DNA of 64,000 nt from Hysterangium stoloniferum (taxonomy: Eukaryota; Basidiomycota; Agaricomycetes; Hysterangiales; Hysterangiaceae). The position numbers and the translations under genes are program-made. Of the stretch, positions 57,059-64,000 are shown one piece after another (position 1 is the stretch's first letter; every line of letters begins with the position of its first letter). The notes beneath the pieces were generated by a model. That model saw nothing but the letters and a program-made list of their open reading frames with translations, had not been told where the DNA came from and made no database searches. The stretch lies in NCBI GenBank assembly GCA_015178975.1, contig WHVD01000089.1, forward strand, positions 1 through 64,000, read 5' to 3'.

Positions 57059-60000
57059 GGTTATGGGCCCCGGCTCGTGCCGTATAACCAAGTCTCGAAA
57101 CACTGTCCAATTGTGTTTTCAAGTCTCCAGACCCACCTTCCACTTTCTGCACAGGTTGTATTCATCTTCGAAATGCTCTTCGCAATATTTTCTTTAGGGC
57201 TTATTATTCAGGACTAATCCCAACAATAACCATTCGAAAACCCATTTATCACATCTACCATAATTCTATTCAATGCAAACTTTTCAACCATCTACATTAC
57301 ACCTTCCTGCATTATTTTTCGAGCGGTCATTACCAGTCGTGATCGGTTATCCGAATCCGTTTCTCTTTCTCGACTCACTTCACATCGCTCGCCTGTCTTT
57401 GCTGGCCGTCACTCCTATCTCATCCATCTCTCTTTCGAACCGATCATATCTTGTCTCACGTTACCCCAATTTATTCGGTTGTGTGTTTCCTTTTTAGGTC
57501 TCTGGCAGGGAACTACGTAACAGGAGGAGTAGAGCGGTGAGGGGGAGCATTGAGAGTTAAGACACCGCATAATAGGAAGGAGGCACTCCCTATGTTTATG
57601 TTCGATGCACTGATCGTGGCTGCCTTCATATCTTCCATTCTTCAGAGCAGTGAGGAGGAGTGTTGAGAAGAGAACACCGTACCATGGAAGGAAGCGGCCC
57701 TCCCTTCAGAGCGGTGAGGAGGAGCGTTGAGAAGAGAACACCATACCATGGAAGGAAGCGGCCCTCCTTTGTTTAGGTTCGCTGCGCAATAGTGTCTATC
57801 CATCCTTCACCGCACTTGTCGCGCGTGCATCATACCCACCATCCTTCAATGTCTCTCTCAACCCACTCTAGCACGTAATTGCGTTCGCTTCATTTATCTC
57901 ATCACCACCACGTCTATTGCATCTGCGCTCAACATTCTCGATGACTCATTGATTCGAGGACTGGATGCCACCGTTCAACGATCGACAACTCATATATGTA
58001 ACATCTCCAAAACCACGCGACAGTGTGAGGAGGAGTGTTGAGCATCAAGACACCACATAGTCGCGTCGGCCATCCTTATCAGCTCAGCACTGTCCCTAAT
58101 CGCTCTCCATCGCATTGGTTCCTATCATGTAATGGTCACGACACTTATCTTATCCGTCCCTTTGCATGGCTGTGGTGGCAACAGGAAGAGTAGCGCGGTG
58201 AGGAGGAGTGAGAAGAGAACACCGCACCATGGAAGGAAGCGGCACCCCTTTGTTTAGGTTACGACGCTCAGCAATCATCTATTCAGCATACCATGGAGCC
58301 TGAGCCGTTCATGGACTTACTATTCTTAGCCTGGCACGTAGTCGCATCCGCTTCATTGTCTCATTGTCACCACATGTTTTGACAGCGTCTGCGCTCAACG
58401 TGCTCAACTTTGTCACCTTATCTGGCCTATCCAATCGGCGATGCAAGGACGTCTGCTATCACGACAGTGTCCATTTCAAACACTGCCCACAACATTACGA
58501 TCCATAAATGTCACTTCATTATCGCCTCTGTGCGAATTTTTAGTGTGCTAATACGCACCATCATCTTATATCGCCTCTGAGCACAATTTTCGCCGTACAT
58601 TCTGCGTCGGCACCATTTTTTCCGGATCGCCTTTTTCCAATGTCTGCTGTTGGCGACAAAAATATTGGCACATTTATAAGTCTACCTTTTAGGGACAAAA
58701 TTTATGGCAAAATTTATAGAGCTTAAACTTGAATTCTTTCGGAACCGCCTGTTCCAAGTTGACCGCGACCACCTCTGTCTGGCCGGTGACGAAACTTACG
58801 GCAATATAGCTCAATTTTTTATGGAACCGCTTGTTCCAAGTCCACCGCACCCACCTTTGTGTGGCCATTTCGGTGACAAAATTTATGGCACAATTTATTG
58901 AGTATAAAACTCATATTTCATTTCCTCAACATTCGATCCTTCTATTTTTTGACAGGCGTATGCATAATCAGGAAACAACAATCTATGCCAGCTTAACGGC
59001 ACATTTATAGGGCGGCAGGAAGCTTCGACATCTTGCCTTATGAATTTATTTTAGGCCAAATCCGACTCTGGAATACCCTCAATAATCTACTACTTTTTAT
59101 TACTTGTCTAGCAATGCGTCGGTCCTTATACAAGACCTACACGGGCCGAGGAGGAGAATTTTGGACCTACATTATACGACCCAGCAAGCTCTATTTTGGA
59201 CCTACGATATACAACCCAGAAAGCTTTATTTTGGACCTACGTTATACGACCCAAAATTCACTTCAAATTTTGTACCCTCGTCGGCGCACTAAAGCTATGC
59301 GATTCGAGGAGGAGAATTTCAGTCCTGTCATGTGCGACTCAGCAAGCTTTCCAGACCAACGTCCTCACTCGGTTTACCCACACAGTGCTAGACATTGTCG
59401 CCTAGTTGCCATACGGGACAATCTATCACGTTGCCCCATTCCTAGTCACCGCTGCCCTGTTTCTTTTGGTCCAAAATGCTCCCTCCAATTTTGGGCCAGC
59501 ATCTTCGGACACATGAATCGGTGTGTTTTCGCAGGTCTATAATGTGGCATGCAGGGCAAAACAACATATGTTCAATCATTCTATACTGGGCAACGATGTA
59601 CCACACATCACTATCTCACTGACTTTGTGGGTGGTGAATGCTTAGCCATGGCCTGTTCCTACTTCTCTCTCCCCTGCACACTCACTATCGCGACCAAATG
59701 CTGCAGTTGACATTGTGTCCCTCATCGTGTCTGTCAGTGCACTCGTCACGCACACACTACGCAGACGCAGATAACAGCGTCCACCATTCTTCCTATGACG
59801 ACATCCACACGTTATCAAATACCCGTGGTCGACACCCGTTCTTGAGGTGGAGTACTGCAGTGAGGAGGAGTGTTGAAGAACAAAGAACAATGCATATGCT
59901 GTGGGGTCGACCATATCAGGAGTTGTGACACCAACACAGTAGAGAAGGAACCATGCGTATCGCCACCCTCGAACCCCAGAACATTCTTTGACATCCGTTC

Positions 60001-60417
60001 AGAACACTATGACACGTCATTGCGTCTATTGACTGTTCACGCTCTCGCTGATTTTTCAACATCGGGAGTGATAACAACGATTGCCTTTTCATTCTCGCCC
60101 GTAGCATTCTCATTTGATCCCAAATTTATTCCGGAGACAGGCGTCTAGAGACTCATCCGAAGGAAGACTCCCATGCATGTGTGAGGAGGAGCTTACCTTA
60201 ACTGTTGTCCACGCTGAGGAGGAGTGTTGGAAAGCATCATGGACAACAGTGTCTATTCTTAGAATGACATAGGGGTGGTCTCCGGAACTTGTGGACACAC
60301 GGGGATATAGGGCCGTGTCACCTCGTATAAATACTAAGAGTCTGTTACTATGTTACTCAGGCGATTATACTTATCCTTGACTCCCTATTAATATGGGTCT
60401 TGATTTCTAACAGAATA

Positions 60418-60470
60418 ATTATTATTCCAAGGATGAATGCCAGCTCTCCTGCTGTCACAACCGTCACAAG
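60418..60470 (-). pseudogene. Helitron/PIF1-type helicase remnant (part 2)
   Basis: The - strand reads AGELAFILGIIIIP, the residues that normally precede PTKQVPF in this helicase family. It is separated from part 1 only by the LTR element 56550-60412 and its GAATA duplication. Upstream of it the reading frame decays and nothing further was recognised. Confidence 0.6.
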
Positions 60471-60663
60471 TCACAAAACTGTCACAAATATTCAAAGTTA
60501 ACTTTCGACAACTCTTTGACTCATTGAATTCAACTCGACAAACTGAACATTATTCGACAACATTGAATCTCTTTCGACATGTCTCATTTCAATGTCATGT
60601 ATGATTTCATTATTAGTTCATAACATAGTCATAATGATACAAAGAAAAGCATAAAAGGGCTAC
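60471..60663. other. Unassigned spacer before the solo LTR
   Basis: About 190 AT-rich bases, probably decayed Helitron or unrelated sequence. It ends with the GCTAC duplication (60659-60663) of the next insertion. Nothing else recognised. Confidence 0.4.
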
Positions 60664-61386
60664 TGTTACGACCGTGTCGCAACCCTATTGGTCCCGAGGT
60701 TATCGCCACTTGTCAACGTTTCAAGTCATCCTCTCGGAAACCATCGGCCCCGAAGCTGACGAATGTTTTCGCGAAGATCAAACTCCGTTTACGCCCACGT
60801 CAAAATAACTCGTATTGTCTGGTCAAACTTTGATACGTCCCCTTTATTATGTTGATCCGTCCAATCTTATGTTTTGCATATGTCTATCTATATTTGTAGT
60901 CCTTGAACTATTTCCTTTTATCGTAATCCCGCTCTCGGTTATCATCGGCCTCCAAACTAATCATAAACTTCCCGTTCCTAGTCAAGCTTATTGTTAATAC
61001 CGTGTTCCACCCTTCTCCCCATTAGTATTTTCCAGATGCCTGTTACTTGTATATGAACCCGCCGTAGTTGTAGTCACTAGGCAATCAGAATATCGACTCA
61101 GAATACCCTCATACGCCTGTATCAGTCTCATACTAAGAATCCCCCCATCCGCCTTCGCGTGCGCTCGCCCACTTCCGGCCCCGACGGCCTTGGCCCGACG
61201 CTCGAATTGTCCTTCAATTCCGATCGGTATTATGCCGAAAGGTACTCATTAGGATTAGTCTTCGCCTGCCTGAAATTTAAGGACATCCTACGGATATTTG
61301 CGAGGGCGCAGCACATAAGCTGAAGCCAAGTCCTTCCGATCGGTCCCTGTCAGCCACCGATTTTAGTCAGTTTCCAGTTCTTAACA
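60664..61386 (+). mobile_element. Solo LTR, family A (723 bp)
   Basis: Same family as the LTR at 4684-5403, in the same orientation. The 5-bp duplication GCTAC lies at 60659-60663 and 61387-61391. The element's body has been lost by LTR-LTR recombination, the usual origin of solo LTRs. Confidence 0.95.
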
Positions 61387-61391
61387 GCTAC

Positions 61392-61668
61392 GAAAGGAGC
61401 AAGGGAAGTCAGTCGAAATATCTGTAAATTAGTGATACTAGTAATCTATCTTGTCATAACTTCTTCAACAAATACTTCCATGAGTTCTCATAACTGGTAA
61501 TAGCCTCTTACTTCATCGACAGGGTGAATATATACTTCATTGAACGAGGCTTTCGAGTTCGATCAGTAGAATATTATTCAACTTTATTGAAGAATAAACA
61601 ATTCGTGACACCTGCTAAAGGTCCTGTTATGATCTTCACTTGAAGTACTCTGCAAGTCATTTGTATTA
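61392..61668. other. Spacer, nothing recognised
   Basis: 277 bp between the solo LTR and the start of a Tc1/mariner element. No coding frame or repeat noticed. Confidence 0.5.
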
Positions 61669-61899
61669 CAGTGCCTCAAAACACCCTCCTAATGTTTGGT
61701 ACTTCAGACTTACACCCCTGATAGCTCAGAGAATAAAAATGCAGAAATATCAAAAATATTTGTGAATATGCTCTATCATATCTAGATTGTCAAGATACAA
61801 TGCCATTGCATAAGCTCCAAACATGGAAATACTACAAATATTTATATACAGGAGACTCATTGGAAGGATTTTTTTTGCTGACCACAAAACTACTTATAT

Positions 61900-63331
61900 T
61901 CAGTACTTGGTATAACCACACTTTGCCTTCAACACAGCTGCAACCCTCCTATGCATACTTTTAATCAAATACTGACACACTTTTGTATCAATCTTGTACC
62001 ATTCCTCCCCCACCCTCTCCCAAAGCTCTTCCATCCCCTGGGGTGTATTCTCATATCCTGCCAACTTCCTCTTCAGGTGATTCCATAAGTTTTCAATGGT
62101 ATTAAGGTCAGGAGACTGTGCTGGTCAGGAGAGAACTCTGAAACCATTGTCTTGGAACCAAGTCTGGGCCTTCTTGCAGGTGTGCTTGGGAGGTTATCCT
62201 ACTGGAAGATGACATTATTTGCAGATTTACCCCAGAATCTGGATGTAGAGATCCCCATCCATTCTTCCATCAATCTTGCATGCATGCCCAACCCCCCCTC
62301 ACAGCATGCACCCCCATACCATCAAAGATCCATCACCAAACTTCAAGGTTCCCTATCACTCAAACCCTCCCCTGCCTTTTTCCACATTCACTTCCTACCA
62401 TCTGATCCCAGCTTATTGATTTCCACTTTCTTTCAGTCCTCCACAGTCTAATGCTGATGTGCCACAGCAAAGTCTACCCGCCTTCCTATGCTTCTTGTTG
62501 AAAAGAGGTCTTCCCCCCCACCACAGCCTTTATCCTAACCATCTTGAGACTATTGCACACAGTTTGGATAGAGGTAGACTGGTTTGTGACATTCCTAAGG
62601 GCTTTGGCCACATCAACAGCAGTGTCAACCTTCCCAGAACTAATGAGACACTGTGTATAGTGAATTTTGGTAGGTGAAAGCTTGGAGGGATGACCACTAA
62701 TAGACTTACTGTAGAGAGATAAGAATGATGCTTAGAGTGAAGCCTGGAGACTGCCAATGCCATGACCAGTAGAAGCTCCAATGTGGCTAGCTGTATGGCC
62801 AGCATCAAGCAGTGAGAGGATATGATTCTGGCTGGCAAGTGTGAAGAGTGGTGGAAGTTCTGACCATTCTATATATGAAGAAATGAGTAGAAGAGGAGGA
62901 ATTGACCTATTTGGTGTGATATGAGAGAAAGTGAGAAAGAGAGCACTAGATGATGCAGGAGTCAATGAGTGCGATGGATCAAGTGGAGGCCTTGACTGTT
63001 ATAGTTCGAGGCCAGAAGTGTTCAGTAGTTCAGATAATGCTACCTATATGGTAGCTGACACGTTACCCTGATCATCACTCATAGTAGACCTAGTGTATGT
63101 CTTTACAAGTGGTGGTACTTGGGTAAAAGTGTGTCTTAGTTTCATTTGGTGCTGAGTGCACCCACAAGTATACACAAAGCTTTGAACTAATGTGGTGCAA
63201 TATTCGAAGAATATAAAGAATAGAAAAATATGAATAAAATGTGTAAAATATAAATAAAATAAAAGGAGTGTTTTACCATAATGAAACTGTGGTAAAAGCA
63301 TACTCCTCACAGCAAGAGAGAAAATGCACAT
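61900..63331 (-). pseudogene. Tc1/mariner transposase, degenerate
   Basis: The - strand shows the N-terminal HTH region (MCIFSLLASQNHILSLLDAG, then HTASHIGASTGHGIGSLQ) on both sides of the LTR insertion. It also has the central region, the second Asp block (DN..PKHTCKKAQTWFQDNGF near 62150-62210) and the Glu block (PAQSPDLNTIENLW near 62085-62125), ending KAKCGYTKY and a stop at 61900. A stop stands where relatives have Gln before DN, a frameshift lies just after DN, and a stop replaces Trp before PAQSPDLN, so the gene is dead. It is a different subfamily from the element at 26562, as the inverted repeats and sequence differ. Confidence 0.85.
62840..63311 (-). mobile_element. Solo LTR, family C (472 bp)
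   Basis: On the - strand it begins TGTGAGGAGTATGC and ends CTCTTCACA. Duplication GCAAG at 62835-62839 and 63312-63316. It splits the Tc1 transposase remnant; the flanks join to continuous transposase N-terminal sequence. Confidence 0.93.
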
Positions 63332-63619
63332 TTTGGGAATTGGGACATTGCTAGTTACTAAAGGCCATGTATTTATACTCCAGCACAAATTTGGTCATGT
63401 GACATCACATGATTTTGTTGATAGGACTCAGTTGGAGGTTTTATGACTGGAATTCCCACTGGACTCCGGGCACTAACTTATATGCACCCACACCCTATAT
63501 GCACCAATTGTCAGTTTACCAGAATTCCTGCCAGACTCTGTACATCAGACTTGTCCATGCTCGACTTTCATTACTTCATGCATTAGTCACCGGAATACCC
63601 GCCAGACTCTGTCCCTGTC
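63332..63619. other. Spacer between two Tc1 elements
   Basis: 288 bp. The motif CCxGACTCTGT recurs (63533, 63606) in sequence that reads like decayed repeat. No gene. Confidence 0.4.
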
Positions 63620-63621
63620 TA

Positions 63622-64000
63622 CAGTGACCCAAAAAAGCATCCGGATGTTTGGTGAAATTGGAAAGATGGGTTTGCAGCTCCAGAAATAAAATAGATAAAA
63701 TTCTGAATAAATCAGAGGTAAGAGGTATACATCTGACCTACATGATGACATAAGCATGACATCATTGCTTTCCTTATCAGGGAAGTAGGAAATGAACAAT
63801 GGACATGGTGCATCCAGACATTTTTTTTGGTCTGTCAACTGATACATAAAACTCAACTAAGGTTCATATAACTGTGGGAATTTCTGGTTAGGTTCAACAA
63901 TGTCATGTGACCACATGTTTAAATAACACATTTACATGAACCTTTGCCTCAATTCACCCCCCCCCACCACATGATGAAGAAGCACTCTACTGAAACAAGG
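63622..64000 (+). mobile_element. Tc1/mariner transposon, 5' part, running off the right edge
   Basis: Begins CAGTGACCCAAAAAAGCATC after TA (63620-63621), a Tc1-type terminus (CAGTG...) with ATGTTTGG as in the 61669 element. A transposase-like start (MMKKHSTETR) begins at 63971, about 350 bp in, which fits an element with a long 5' leader or long inverted repeat. Confidence 0.75.
63971..64000 (+). CDS. Tc1/mariner transposase, first 10 codons only
   Basis: The reading MMKKHSTETR resembles the KKxSTETR start of fungal Tc1-like transposases and continues past the window edge. Only the start is visible, so integrity cannot be judged. Confidence 0.55.
   Translation, partial: MMKKHSTETR

Larger units (their letters stand above)
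56550..60412 (+). mobile_element. Non-coding copia-type LTR element (LARD-like), 3.86 kb
   Basis: Near-identical 188-bp LTRs (56550-56737 and 60225-60412; TGTTGGAAAGC...TTTCTAACA), duplication GAATA at 56545-56549 and 60413-60417, and primer site GGTTATGGGCCC at 56738-56749. A purine tract (GAGGAGGAG) sits just before the 3' LTR. The interior has no pol or gag coding. It has a second LTR-like block with its own primer site, a tRNA-like sequence, repeated GTGAGGAGGAGTGTTGAG motifs (57540-58230, 59855, 60180-60224) and short tandem blocks (59150-59270, TTTTGGACCTAC). The LTR pair differs at one or a few bases, so the insertion is recent. Confidence 0.88.
61669..63331 (-). mobile_element. Tc1/mariner transposon, - strand, split by a solo LTR
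   Basis: Left end CAGTGCCTCAAAACACCCTCC preceded by TA (61667-61668). The transposase is read from about 63331 down to 61900. A family C solo LTR (62840-63311) interrupts the N-terminal part. The right inverted repeat was not found between 63332 and 63619, so the 3' flank is truncated or too diverged to see. Confidence 0.8.

Overview
The window looks like a repeat-rich genomic region of a filamentous basidiomycete, most likely an Agaricomycete. The host genes are dense in short GT-AG introns (about 45-80 bp, up to 18 exons). The repeats are the usual mix for this group: chromodomain Ty3/gypsy elements, Ty1/copia elements primed by a half initiator-Met tRNA, Tc1/mariner transposons and Helitron helicase scraps. 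The organism assignment is inference; no species-diagnostic locus was recognised.

Layout. 1-5403: 3' part of a + strand chromodomain gypsy element, carrying an intact-looking antisense Zn-cluster/coiled-coil gene before its LTR. 5404-6793: an older LTR split by a 1,043-bp solo LTR. 7080-21727: a - strand gypsy element whose reverse-transcriptase region is split by a 6.6-kb pol-less relative (9818-16460) with a palindromic 5' LTR. 21728-28204: two pol-less LTR units in tandem, each ending in a fold-back LTR, the second carrying a Tc1 transposon. 28205-31862: a - strand copia element. 32048-32690: solo LTR. 33553-46015: the main host-gene island, holding an aldo-keto reductase (-), an M20 carnosinase-type dipeptidase (+), a SUZ-domain protein (-), a secreted class 3 lipase (-) and a truncated duplicate of that lipase. 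47188-52767: a copia element with two nested solo LTRs. 53588-55920: homogentisate 1,2-dioxygenase (-). 56384-60470: a Helitron helicase remnant split by a 3.86-kb non-coding LTR element that contains a tRNA-like sequence. 60664-61386: a solo LTR of the first element's family. 61669-64000: two Tc1/mariner elements, one split by a solo LTR.

Eleven insertions have both boundaries and a target duplication readable in the sequence (ATAGT, ATAAG, CTCTT, TA, GAGGT, CTATC, ATAAG/ATTAG, GGAAG, GAATA, GCTAC, GCAAG), so much of the nesting order is shown directly. The host genes do not form an obvious pathway. Homogentisate dioxygenase belongs to phenylalanine/tyrosine catabolism, the M20 enzyme to dipeptide or glutathione turnover, the lipase to secreted lipid hydrolysis and the SUZ protein to RNA-associated functions.

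No clearly new biological system was proven. The best candidates are the antisense gene inside the gypsy element, the recurrent fold-back LTRs, a conserved accessory ORF ahead of gag shared by autonomous and pol-less elements, and the tRNA-like sequence inside an LTR-like block.
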